Of a DNA stretch of 64,000 nucleotides, positions 9,078 to 18,050 are shown piece by piece. How positions within the stretch are numbered: position 1 is the first letter of the stretch; each line of letters begins with the position of its first letter. This stretch comes from Advenella incenata. GTDB lineage: Bacteria; Pseudomonadota; Gammaproteobacteria; Burkholderiales; Burkholderiaceae_B. The position numbers were made by a program, and so were the translations under genes. Where the stretch lies: assembly GCF_004217095.1 (NCBI RefSeq), contig NZ_SHKO01000002.1, positions 248,001 through 312,000 on the forward strand, given 5' to 3'. The notes below the pieces were generated by a model that saw nothing but the letters and a program-made list of their open reading frames with translations, did not search any database and had not been told where the DNA came from.

Positions 9078-9392
9078 TTAGCCGGAAATGATGCCCAGGC
9101 GCTCGTCACCGTAAATGTCTTTTACCTGGGCAATCACGACTTTATACCCGTTTAGCCATTTGGCCTGGGCGGCTTTTGCCTGGCGATGTACGGGATCATG
9201 AATGAGTTTTTCCAGCGCCTGCAGCGACGCCCAGTAATACACGTTGGACACCAGGCCGGTAGCAGGATTCTCCCAAGTCTCCTCACCTAAATAACCATCT
9301 ATATTGCGTGCTATTTCAGCAATGGTTTTGTCCAGGCTGTAAAACTCGTCGTCAAACTGTTTCTTTGCGAAAATAAAGGTAGATGAATACAT
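9078..9392 (-). CDS. Antibiotic biosynthesis monooxygenase (ABM)-like protein
   Basis: 104-residue single-domain protein of the dimeric alpha-beta barrel type. The pattern MYSSTFIFAKKQFDDEF, a long helix (LDKTIAEIARNIDGYLGEE), TGLVSNVYYWASLQALEKL and HRQAKAAQAKWLNGYKVVI match small ABM/YgiN-like proteins, in which the WxS-L-E-A-L-x-x-x motif before an H-x-x-x-K helix is typical. Some relatives are quinol monooxygenases or heme-degrading enzymes; others have no known activity. A 12-bp palindrome lies about 25 bp upstream of its start and may be an operator. Confidence 0.7.
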   Translation of the reverse strand: MYSSTFIFAKKQFDDEFYSLDKTIAEIARNIDGYLGEETWENPATGLVSNVYYWASLQALEKLIHDPVHRQAKAAQAKWLNGYKVVIAQVKDIYGDERLGIISG

Positions 9393-9417
9393 TGTTGTAT
9401 TGGCGATGCCCGTGAAG

Positions 9418-9429
9418 TTCGTGCACGAA
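9418..9429. promoter_or_regulatory. Palindrome upstream of the ABM gene
   Basis: The perfect 12-bp palindrome TTCGTGCACGAA lies 26 bases upstream of the minus-strand start at 9392, in the position expected for a repressor site overlapping the promoter. No regulator is adjacent. Confidence 0.35.
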
Positions 9430-9601
9430 TTCTATCATTCCGGAACCGCTGCGAGAGGCTGGCTGCGTGTTCCAGCCATGGCAGTTGAAGCAGCATGGCT
9501 GACAGGGCCATTGCCACAGGCACGCGAGGCCGGGTCGATAGCGTCTGCGCTTTTGCGCGGGCTAACTGGCACATCGACTTCTACCTGGGTGCCCATAGCG
9601 C

Positions 9602-11227
9602 TTAATTGCCGACCGATTCCACCTTCTTGCGCAGTTCAAATTTTTGAATCTTTCCGGTAGACGTCTTTGGCAGTGGTCCAAAACGGATCACTTTTGGCAC
9701 TTTGAAACCGGCCAGCAGCAAGCGGCAATGATTGATTATTTCCTGCTCTGTGACATTGACATCGGGCTTGAGTTCTACGTACGCGCAGGGTGTTTCTCCC
9801 CACTTGGGGTCGGGCATCGCGACCACCGCTGCAGCAGCCACTGCCGGGTGACGGTATAGCGCGTCTTCAACTTCAATGCTGGATATATTCTCGCCGCCCG
9901 ATATAATAATATCCTTGCTGCGATCTTTGATGCGCACGTATCCATCGGCTGTGAGTACACCCAGGTCGCCCGTGTGAAACCAGCCGTCGCGAAACGCTTC
10001 ACGGGTAGCGCTTTCATTTTTCAGGTAGCCCTTCATACAGATGTTGCCGCGGAACATGATTTCGCCAATCTGGGCCGCGTCAGGCGCTACCGGCTCCATG
10101 GTGTCCGGATTACGCACAGATAGCCCTGCCTGCAAGTGATATCGCACACCTTGTCGTGCCATATGCGTTGCCCGGCTATCGTCGTCCAGTTCGTCCCACG
10201 CCTGCTGGTACGCACACACTGCCGCAGGTCCGTAGACCTCGGTCAGACCATAGGCATGGGTCAGATCGAAACCCATCTCTCGCATTTTTGCAATCACCGC
10301 CGGAGCGGGCGATGCGCCGGCCACCATGGTGTGGACCTTGTGATCAATGCCTTCGCGCATTTGTACCGGGGCATTGGCCAGCGCACTTTGTACTATTGGT
10401 GCGCCGCAATAGTGGGTGACTCCCTCCTGGCGGATCAAATCGAACACCGTTTCGGGGTCGAATTTGCGCAGGCAGACGTTGACCCCGGCGCGCGCCGCCA
10501 CTGTCCATGCAAAACACCAGCCATTGCAGTGAAACAAGGGCAGCGTCCACAGGTAGACCGGGTGTTTGGGCATGTCCCATTCAAGAATATTGCTGATGGC
10601 GTTCATATAAGCACCGCGATGGTGATAGACCACTCCCTTGGGATCGCCTGTCGTGCCGGACGTATAATTTAACGCAATGGCATCCCACTCATCAGCTGGC
10701 GGCAGCCAGTTGTAAACTGGGCTGGCTGCTGCCAGGAAATCTTCGTAGTCTACAGCGCCGGCGATGGTTCCTGATGTGCTCTCCAGATCGTGCACGAAGA
10801 TCACCTGCAGGCTCGGAAACCTGGCCAGGGCATTTTCTGCGACGGTCCGGTATTCGGTGTCGATGATCAGAATTTTAGCCTCGCCATGTTCCAGCATGAA
10901 AAGAATGCTTGATTCATCCAGGCGTGTATTCAATGTGTTCAGTACCGCCCCTGTCATGGGCACACCAAAATGCGCTTCGATCATGGCGGGAATATTGGGC
11001 AACATGACGGCAACGGTGTCGCCGCGCTGCACACCAGCATGTGCGAGTGCGCTGGCAAGCCGTTGTACGCGCTCATAAGTCTGGCCCCAGTTCCTGCGCA
11101 CGTCGCCGTGTACGATCGCCAGCCGGTCTGGATACACCTGGGCTGCGCGCGCGATGAAATCGATGGGCGTCAGCGCCTCGTAATTGGCATCATTGCGACC
11201 CAGGCCATGGTCAAAGATACTGCTCAT
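9602..11227 (-). CDS. Acyl-CoA synthetase (AMP-forming), medium/long-chain type
   Basis: Member of the adenylate-forming superfamily, 541 residues, converting a carboxylic acid plus ATP and CoA to acyl-CoA. The P-loop-like A3 motif is YTSGTTGDPKGVVYHH, the A5 region is HAYGLTEVYGPAAVC, the A7 motif is WFHTGDLGVLTADGYVRIKD, A8 is RSKDIIISGGENISSIEVED, and the catalytic Lys is in KTSTGKIQKFELRKK. The overall layout resembles the fatty-acid/methylmercaptopropionate (DmdB-like) CoA ligases. It is divergent from a Crp/Fnr regulator with a 186-bp intergenic region carrying two palindromes, so that regulator probably controls it. Confidence 0.9.
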   Translation of the reverse strand: MSSIFDHGLGRNDANYEALTPIDFIARAAQVYPDRLAIVHGDVRRNWGQTYERVQRLASALAHAGVQRGDTVAVMLPNIPAMIEAHFGVPMTGAVLNTLNTRLDESSILFMLEHGEAKILIIDTEYRTVAENALARFPSLQVIFVHDLESTSGTIAGAVDYEDFLAAASPVYNWLPPADEWDAIALNYTSGTTGDPKGVVYHHRGAYMNAISNILEWDMPKHPVYLWTLPLFHCNGWCFAWTVAARAGVNVCLRKFDPETVFDLIRQEGVTHYCGAPIVQSALANAPVQMREGIDHKVHTMVAGASPAPAVIAKMREMGFDLTHAYGLTEVYGPAAVCAYQQAWDELDDDSRATHMARQGVRYHLQAGLSVRNPDTMEPVAPDAAQIGEIMFRGNICMKGYLKNESATREAFRDGWFHTGDLGVLTADGYVRIKDRSKDIIISGGENISSIEVEDALYRHPAVAAAAVVAMPDPKWGETPCAYVELKPDVNVTEQEIINHCRLLLAGFKVPKVIRFGPLPKTSTGKIQKFELRKKVESVGN

Positions 11228-11306
11228 TATTCTGTCTCCTGAAAAGCGCGCGCCTTGTTCTTTCAGATAAGAGGTTTGAACATTGGTGATAACCTATAGC
11301 GCGCAT

Positions 11307-11367
11307 CAGATTAATCTGGTTTAGTGTAGAAGCTGATTAAACAAGGAATCTGTCACCTGGGTGACAG
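11307..11367. promoter_or_regulatory. Two palindromes between acyl-CoA synthetase and Crp/Fnr genes
   Basis: The intergenic region holds CAGATTAATCTG (11307-11318), a perfect 12-bp palindrome, and CTGTCACC-TG-GGTGACAG (11350-11367), a perfect 8+8 inverted repeat. The second has the length and symmetry expected of a dimeric Crp/Fnr-type regulator, though its half-site differs from the E. coli CRP (TGTGA) and FNR (TTGAT) sites. Binding by the adjacent regulator is inferred. Confidence 0.5.
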
Positions 11368-11413
11368 TTAAGCATATGCGTCATATCTTCGCTAGATATG
11401 TTCAGGATATATC

Positions 11414-12121
11414 ATGAATGATACTGCTATCCATAATGAGAAGAAATTGCTCGAATTGTTCAGTTTTTATTCCTGGTTTCAGGCACTGGACAAGGATCAT
11501 CGGCGGCTGGTTATTGCCACCTCCAGAGCCGAATCTGTCCCGCATGACGCATGGCTGGCGCGCCGGGGCGAGCCGTCCGATCACTGGTTTGGCGTACACA
11601 ACGGGCTGCTCAAGCTTGCCATCTACGACGAGTCCGGCAAAAGCTGTACTTTTTCCGGCGTCCCGCCGGGAGGCTGGTTTGGTGAAGGCAGTGTCATCAA
11701 ACGCGAGCGGCGTAAATATGATGTGGTGGCCATCCAGCCGTCACTGGTGTTGTACGTGCCGGCGGAAACCTTCGAAACGTTGTTGTCAAGCAGCCTGTCA
11801 TTTTCGCATTTTGTGATTGGCCAGTTGAACGAGCGCATGGGCGAGTTCATCGCCTCGATCCAGAACCAGCGTCTGCTGCGCGCAGATGCGCGCGTGGCGC
11901 AATCACTGGCGCAATTGTTCAATCCAAAACTGTATCCTTCAACCGATTTGGCATTAGATATATCACAGGAAGAATTGGGCTATTTGACGGGGTTGTCACG
12001 CCAGCGCGTTAACCGCGCTTTGCAGACCTTGCAGCAGCATAAAATATTAATTCAGGCTTACAGCAAAATTCGGATTCTGGATTTGGAGCAATTGCGTTTA
12101 TACGGCCTGGCTCCGGTGTGA
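11414..12121 (+). CDS. Crp/Fnr-family transcriptional regulator
   Basis: 235-residue regulator with an N-terminal cyclic-nucleotide-binding-like beta roll (about residues 30-130: ARRGEPSDHWFGVHNGLLKL, GGWFGEGSVIKRERRKYDVV), a dimerisation helix and a C-terminal winged helix (ISQEELGYLTGLSRQRVNRA). The four-Cys cluster of FNR is absent, so it is not an oxygen-sensing FNR. The beta roll lacks an obvious full cAMP-binding motif (GEL..R.AS), so the ligand is unknown. It is divergent from the acyl-CoA synthetase at 9602 and is probably its regulator. Confidence 0.87.
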   Translation: MNDTAIHNEKKLLELFSFYSWFQALDKDHRRLVIATSRAESVPHDAWLARRGEPSDHWFGVHNGLLKLAIYDESGKSCTFSGVPPGGWFGEGSVIKRERRKYDVVAIQPSLVLYVPAETFETLLSSSLSFSHFVIGQLNERMGEFIASIQNQRLLRADARVAQSLAQLFNPKLYPSTDLALDISQEELGYLTGLSRQRVNRALQTLQQHKILIQAYSKIRILDLEQLRLYGLAPV

Positions 12122-12197
12122 TTCGTATCGCTGCGGGCGCGTGACGGCCGGGTAATCTTTATTGATTGTCAAAAGGCGCTCACCGTGTCGTACAGAA

Positions 12198-12215
12198 CGG
12201 CGCATGTTTGCGCCG
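12198..12215. terminator. Hairpin between the Crp/Fnr gene and rfbB
   Basis: A 7-bp perfect stem CGGCGCA-TGTT-TGCGCCG lies in the 142-bp gap between two convergent genes. It has no T tract, so it may be only a weak or Rho-assisted terminator. Confidence 0.3.
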
Positions 12216-12263
12216 GGTAACTGATTTGTGCAGATCAAAACGGTGAGATCGACTCCTGCAAAT

Positions 12264-13349
12264 TTATGCCAATTGTGATGCGGCCGAGCGCCACCACGGT
12301 TCATTGTCCAGGAACCAGTCAACCGTTTTGGCGATGCCGGCGTCAAACGGCTCGCTTGCTACAAAGCCCAGTTGCTGTTCAATTTTTGTCGGATCCATGG
12401 CGTAGCGCCGGTCATGTCCAGGGCGGTCCTGCACGTAGCGGATCAGCGATGCGCTATTGCCCGCCCGCGCTGCCGTTGCCTGTGCAAACTGCTGCCGCAA
12501 CGGCGGTCGCGTCGCAAAGGCGTGGTCCATGATCTGACATAATTTGTGGATGAGCTGCAAGTTGGTCAGCTCGCAACGAGCGCCGACATTCCAGGTGTCG
12601 CCCGTCTGGTCTTGCGTCAGGATCGCCTCGATCGCGCGCACGTGATCCAGTACGTAAAGCCAGTCACGGACCTGCAGGCCATCACCAAAAACCGGAATGG
12701 GCCTATTGTGCAGGATGTTCGTCAGCGTCAGTGGGATAAGCTTTTCGGGGTAGTGATAGGGCCCGTAATTGTTCGAACATCGGCTGAGGGTGGTGGCCAG
12801 GCCGTAAGTCTGGTGGTAGGCCCGCACCAGATGGTCAGCGGCGGCCTTGCTGGCCGAGTACGGTGAATTCGGTGCATAGGGCGTGTCTTCGGTGAACGCA
12901 GGCTGGTCGGCCGCCAGGCTGCCGAAAACTTCGTCGGTACTGACGTGATGAAAGCGGTGTGGCAGGGCGGCTTTTTTGTGCAGCGCTGGCACCTCTATCC
13001 ATACCTGGCGTGCCGCTTTGAGCAGGCTGTGGGTGCCGGTGATATTGGTCTGGATAAATGTGTCGGGCCCCTGGATGGATCGATCCACATGGCTTTCGGC
13101 CGCAAAATGTACGATGGTATCGACGCGGTGTTGTTGCAGCAATGCGATTACTTTGTCCGTATTGCAGATATTGCCGTGTACAAATGTGAAGTTGGCGTGG
13201 CATTCAAGCCCGGCAAGGCTGCTGCGGTTGCCCGCGTAGGTCAGCGCATCCAGCACCACCAGCGTATCGTCTGGATGCTGTCTGAGCCAGTAATGAACAA
13301 AGTTGGCGCCGATAAATCCGGCGCCACCGGTAACAAGCAAAGATGCCAT
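12264..13349 (-). CDS. rfbB: dTDP-glucose 4,6-dehydratase
   Basis: Extended SDR enzyme of 361 residues that converts dTDP-glucose to dTDP-4-keto-6-deoxyglucose for rhamnose and related sugars. Visible are the NAD-binding GGAGFIG at the N-terminus, HFAAESHVDRSI, the active-site block HHVSTDEVFGSL (Thr-Asp-Glu), YSASKAAADHLV, and SRCSNNYGPYHYPEKLIPL. I place the start at the ATG at 13349, where the Rossmann fold begins; ATGs at 13367 and 13388 are alternatives, and none has a clear ribosome-binding site. It is divergent from rfbC. rfbA and rfbD are not in the window. Confidence 0.93.
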   Translation of the reverse strand: MASLLVTGGAGFIGANFVHYWLRQHPDDTLVVLDALTYAGNRSSLAGLECHANFTFVHGNICNTDKVIALLQQHRVDTIVHFAAESHVDRSIQGPDTFIQTNITGTHSLLKAARQVWIEVPALHKKAALPHRFHHVSTDEVFGSLAADQPAFTEDTPYAPNSPYSASKAAADHLVRAYHQTYGLATTLSRCSNNYGPYHYPEKLIPLTLTNILHNRPIPVFGDGLQVRDWLYVLDHVRAIEAILTQDQTGDTWNVGARCELTNLQLIHKLCQIMDHAFATRPPLRQQFAQATAARAGNSASLIRYVQDRPGHDRRYAMDPTKIEQQLGFVASEPFDAGIAKTVDWFLDNEPWWRSAASQLA

Positions 13350-13493
13350 CGCGTTCGGGACCGTCATGTGAAAGTTGCAATGGCTCATGATAACAGGACG
13401 GGTGTAAACAGCGAAGTCTGTCCAGGGCGATGGTGATGACCGATCCGTTATAATCTGCGCTGATGCCAACCATTGGGGCTTTGCCTGATACGC

Positions 13494-14048
13494 ATGAAAA
13501 CAGAACGCCTGGTTATTCCCGATGTCCTGCTGTTTACTCCCAAAGTGCATCGCGACGAACGCGGCTATTTTCTGGAGGCCTACCGGCAGCAGGTGCTCGA
13601 TGAAGCCTTGGGCCGCGCGCTGCGCTTTATCCAGGACAACGAATCACAGTCGTCTTATGGCGTGGTGCGGGGCCTGCATTACCAGTTGCCGCCCTATGCC
13701 CAGAACAAGCTGGTGCGTGTGGTGGCCGGGCGCGTACTCGATGTCATTGTGGATTTGCGCAAGAGCAGCGCGACCTTTGGACAGTCCCTGCAAATTGAAC
13801 TGGATGCGGTGCGCAAGCAATCGCTGTTTATCCCGGCAGGGTTTGCGCACGGTTTTGCCGTGCTCAGCGAACAGGCGATATTTACCTACAAAACCGATGC
13901 GGCCTATGCGCCAGATTACGAGCGTGGCCTGGCCTTTGATGACCCGCAACTGAACATTAACTGGCAGGTGCCGCGCGAACATATGATACTGTCTGACAGG
14001 GATTGCCGTTTTCCTGTGTTTGCCGGTCTGCAGGACTTATACCCCTGA
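13494..14048 (+). CDS. rfbC: dTDP-4-dehydrorhamnose 3,5-epimerase
   Basis: Cupin-fold epimerase of 184 residues, the third step of dTDP-L-rhamnose synthesis. Family motifs are PKVHRDERGYFLEAY, FIQDNESQSSYGVVRGLHYQ with the catalytic His, VRVVAGRVLDVIVDLRKSS, IPAGFAHGFAVLSE with the second catalytic His, and YKTDAAYAPDYERGLAFDDP. The ATG at 13494 is preferred over a TTG at 13473. A TATAAT at 13449-13454 may be the -10 box, but no matching -35 is obvious. It is divergent from rfbB and 54 bp upstream of galU. Confidence 0.94.
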   Translation: MKTERLVIPDVLLFTPKVHRDERGYFLEAYRQQVLDEALGRALRFIQDNESQSSYGVVRGLHYQLPPYAQNKLVRVVAGRVLDVIVDLRKSSATFGQSLQIELDAVRKQSLFIPAGFAHGFAVLSEQAIFTYKTDAAYAPDYERGLAFDDPQLNINWQVPREHMILSDRDCRFPVFAGLQDLYP

Positions 14049-14102
14049 GCACAAAGGGTTTTATCATAAAATGATGTTATTCGATATATCAACGAGGTTT
14101 AA

Positions 14103-14951
14103 ATGAATCCGATCCGTAAAGCTGTATTTCCCGTCGCAGGCCTGGGCACCCGCTTTTTGCCGGCGACCAAGGCCATGCCTAAAGAGATGCTGCCCATTGT
14201 GGATAAGCCACTTATCCAATACGCAGTGGAAGAGGCCGTCAAGGCAGGCATTACCGATCTGATTTTCATTACCGGGCGGCATAAGCGCGCGATCGAGGAT
14301 CATTTTGACTCCATGCCCGAGCTGGAATCCGAGCTGGAATCCGAGCTGGAAGAGAAGGGCAAGCAGGAAATGCTGGCGCAGGTGCGGCAGGTCATTCCAT
14401 CCAATGTCAATTGTATTTACATCCGCCAGTCGGCTCCGCTGGGCCTGGGGCACGCCGTGCTGTGCGCCGAACCGGTGGTGGGCAATGAGCCATTCGCAGT
14501 GTTGCTGGCTGATGACCTGATCGATTCGAACGTGCCGGTTACCCAGCAGTTGATTCAGGCCGCACATGCCAATAACGGCAGCGTGCTTGGCATTCAGACC
14601 ATCGCTCGCGAAGACGCCAATAAATACGGGATTATCGCGGGCAAATCGGTCTCATCCAATACGATCCAGGTGAACCAGATCGTTGAAAAACCTGCACCGG
14701 CCGATGCTCCTTCAGACAAGGCCGTGGTGGGTCGCTATATTCTGGAACCGGAAATTTTTGAATACCTGCGTCACATCGGCAAAGGCGCCGGTGGCGAGAT
14801 CCAGCTTACTGACGGCATTGCTGCCTTGCTCAAAAGCCGTAATGTATTTGGGTTTGCCTACGAAGGCACGCGCTACGATTGCGGCAGCAAGGCTGGGTTT
14901 TTTGCCGCCACGGTAGCGCTGGGCCAGAAATATCACGGCTTCAAGCTGTAA
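14103..14951 (+). CDS. galU: UTP-glucose-1-phosphate uridylyltransferase
   Basis: Makes UDP-glucose from UTP and glucose-1-phosphate for polysaccharide and LPS synthesis. At 282 residues it carries the nucleotidyltransferase signature [68 protein letters not shown] and [17 protein letters not shown] ribosome-binding site precedes the ATG. The helix after IEDHFD contains a tandem repeat of ELES encoded by a 12-bp direct repeat at 14319-14342, so this GalU appears about four residues longer there than usual. With rfbB and rfbC it forms a nucleotide-sugar locus. Confidence 0.95.
   Translation: MNPIRKAVFPVAGLGTRFLPATKAMPKEMLPIVDKPLIQYAVEEAVKAGITDLIFITGRHKRAIEDHFDSMPELESELESELEEKGKQEMLAQVRQVIPSNVNCIYIRQSAPLGLGHAVLCAEPVVGNEPFAVLLADDLIDSNVPVTQQLIQAAHANNGSVLGIQTIAREDANKYGIIAGKSVSSNTIQVNQIVEKPAPADAPSDKAVVGRYILEPEIFEYLRHIGKGAGGEIQLTDGIAALLKSRNVFGFAYEGTRYDCGSKAGFFAATVALGQKYHGFKL
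14319..14354 (+). repeat. 12-bp tandem repeat inside galU
   Basis: GAGCTGGAATCC is repeated exactly at 14319-14330 and 14331-14342, followed by a degenerate third copy (GAGCTGGAAGAG, 14343-14354). It encodes [12 protein letters not shown] in a surface helix, consistent with a recent in-frame slippage duplication. Confidence 0.8.
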
Positions 14952-15085
14952 TTCATTGCTGGCAAGGCAATCGCGGCGGGCAGGAAATCCCGTTTCCCGT
15001 GATTGTCTGTCAATGAACCGGCCACGGATCGCACATCTCGGGCGCGTATGCGCCCGATGGCAGGCGGCAAGTGGTTTACTGACGT

Positions 15086-16411
<1,326 letters not shown>

Positions 16412-17050
16412 TCAGGGGACGACCTGCGGAGAAATCCAGTTGACGATGCTGTGGTCGGCCTCTTCCAGCCCGATGCGTTGCGTGGCGGAAAACGGCACCG
16501 CATTCAGGGCGCCGATATCGGCCAGCTCCTTTTTTACGGCAAAGACCGCCTTGATGCGTTGTCCGTAGGGCAGTTTGTCTGCCTTGGTCAACAGCGCCAG
16601 CACGGGTTTGCCGGTAGGCGCGATCCAGTTGGCCAGGCGTCTGTCCAGATCGGTCACGCCACGGCGGATGTCAATCAGCAGCACGACGCCAGCCAGCGAG
16701 GTGCGCTGGCGCAGATAGGCGCCCAGCACTTCAGCCCATTCTTCGCGGGCGTCGCGGGCGACAGAAGCATACCCGTAACCGGGCAAGTCGGTCAGAAAGC
16801 CAAGCGGCTGCTCCGGATCCAGCGGATCGGGAATGCCAAACAGGTTGATCAGCCGGGTGCGTCCTGGTGTTTTGCTTGAAAACGCCAGCTTTCTCTGGTT
16901 GGCCAGCACATTGATAGCTGAGGATTTGCCGGCGTTGGAGCGGCCCACAAAACAGACTTCAGGCGCCCCTGGCGGCGGCAACTGGTCGAGCCGGGCGGCT
17001 GAAGTGTAAAACGAGGCGCGATGTAATATTGACACAAAGGGTTCCGGCAA
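16412..17050 (-). CDS. engB: Ribosome biogenesis GTP-binding protein EngB (YihA/YsxC)
   Basis: Essential small GTPase acting in 50S ribosomal subunit assembly, 212 residues. G-motifs are clear: G1 GRSNAGKSSAINVLANQ, G2 TPGRTRLINLF, G3 DLPGYGYASV, G4 LTKADKL, and a G5-like SATQRIGLEEA. The start at 17050 gives the standard N-terminus (FYTSAARLDQLPP). It is divergent from the cytochrome c4 gene, the order also found in Bordetella relatives. Confidence 0.95.
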   Translation of the reverse strand: MPEPFVSILHRASFYTSAARLDQLPPPGAPEVCFVGRSNAGKSSAINVLANQRKLAFSSKTPGRTRLINLFGIPDPLDPEQPLGFLTDLPGYGYASVARDAREEWAEVLGAYLRQRTSLAGVVLLIDIRRGVTDLDRRLANWIAPTGKPVLALLTKADKLPYGQRIKAVFAVKKELADIGALNAVPFSATQRIGLEEADHSIVNWISPQVVP

Positions 17051-17207
17051 AAAAAGATTCGTCCTCTATTGTATAATTGCTAGGCCAAAAAATGCCTAAA
17101 TTCATGTTTGAGGTTTATACTTCCGTGTTTATACGCATTTGTCTTTTAAAATACGGGCCGTGGCTGCTAAAGTGCGCCCCAGATCCATGGGATCACAGAG
17201 GATATTC

Positions 17208-17921
17208 ATGAAGCGAGTTTTAACAAACATTCTTGTAGCCGGCAGCGTTCTGGCTAGTATGGCCTTCGGTACGGCAGCTTTCGGCGCAGAGGCCGCTGCT
17301 GCATCCGCTGTTCCTGACGCCGAGAAAGGCGCGGCCCTCTATACAAAGGGTGATACTGCTCGCGGCATTCTTGCCTGTGTCGCCTGTCATGGCGCCAACG
17401 GCAACAGTGGCGTTGCCATGTACCCGAATCTGGCCGGCATGCCTCATGAATACCTCACGCTTCAGCTTGAACACTTCAAAGCACCCGCCGACAAGGTTAT
17501 CCGCGGCACACCAGACGGCAAACCTACGGCCATGGCACCTATCGTGGCACAAATGACCAAGGAAGACATGCAGAATCTGTCAGTCTTCCTGAGCAAACAG
17601 CAACTGACCCAGCCTGCCAAGGCCAAGCAGGGCGAGAACCGGAAAGTGGTCGAACGTGGTCGCCAGATCTGGCGTGCCGGTATCCCCGAGCGTAGCGTTC
17701 CTGCCTGTGCATCGTGCCACGGCGCGACCGGCCAGGGTATCCCATCGGCCTTCCCACGTCTGTCCGGTCAGCATCCGGAATATCTGGAAGCCCAGTTGCA
17801 TGCCTTTGCTGACGGCTATCGCACGCAGGGCGGTGCAGAAAACATGATGGGTAAAATTGCCAACCGCATGAACAAGGCAGACATCCAGGCCGTTGCTGAT
17901 TACGCAGCCGGCATTCGCTGA
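17208..17921 (+). CDS. Cytochrome c4-type diheme protein
   Basis: Periplasmic or membrane-attached diheme electron carrier that feeds terminal oxidases. 237 residues from the ATG at 17208, which follows an AGAGGA ribosome-binding site. It has a signal peptide (MKRVLTNILVAGSVLASMAF, then an Ala-rich stretch to the cleavage region), and two class I cytochrome domains, each with CxxCH: ACVACHGANGNSG near residue 55 and PACASCHGATGQG near residue 165. The axial Met ligands are likely in MAPIVAQM and MMGKIANRM. The adjacent ccs genes would attach its hemes. Confidence 0.93.
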   Translation: MKRVLTNILVAGSVLASMAFGTAAFGAEAAAASAVPDAEKGAALYTKGDTARGILACVACHGANGNSGVAMYPNLAGMPHEYLTLQLEHFKAPADKVIRGTPDGKPTAMAPIVAQMTKEDMQNLSVFLSKQQLTQPAKAKQGENRKVVERGRQIWRAGIPERSVPACASCHGATGQGIPSAFPRLSGQHPEYLEAQLHAFADGYRTQGGAENMMGKIANRMNKADIQAVADYAAGIR

Positions 17922-17975
17922 TCAACAGCCTTACGGTCAGCGGCAGCCTGGCAATTGGCCGCGACCAACAATTTC

Positions 17976-18013
17976 TGACCCGCGTTATGGAACTTTTCCG
18001 TAACAACGGGTCA
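17976..18013. repeat. Imperfect hairpin downstream of cytochrome c4
   Basis: TGACCCG-c-GTTA (17976-17987) pairs with TAAC-aa-CGGGTCA (18001-18013) around a 13-base loop. It sits immediately before the terminator-like hairpin at 18017 and probably contributes to 3'-end formation of the cytochrome c4 transcript. Confidence 0.45.
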
Positions 18014-18016
18014 AAG

Positions 18017-18044
18017 AAGGGGTAACGCGCATCGTGTGCCCCTT
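18017..18044 (+). terminator. Terminator-like hairpin before ccs1/resB
   Basis: AAGGGG (18017-18022) pairs with CCCCTT (18039-18044), followed by TTTCTT and, directly, the ATG at 18051. The stem is short and the loop 16 bases. It could partly terminate the cytochrome c4 message, or sequester nothing but set the 5' context of the resB start. Confidence 0.45.
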
Positions 18045-18050
18045 TTTCTT

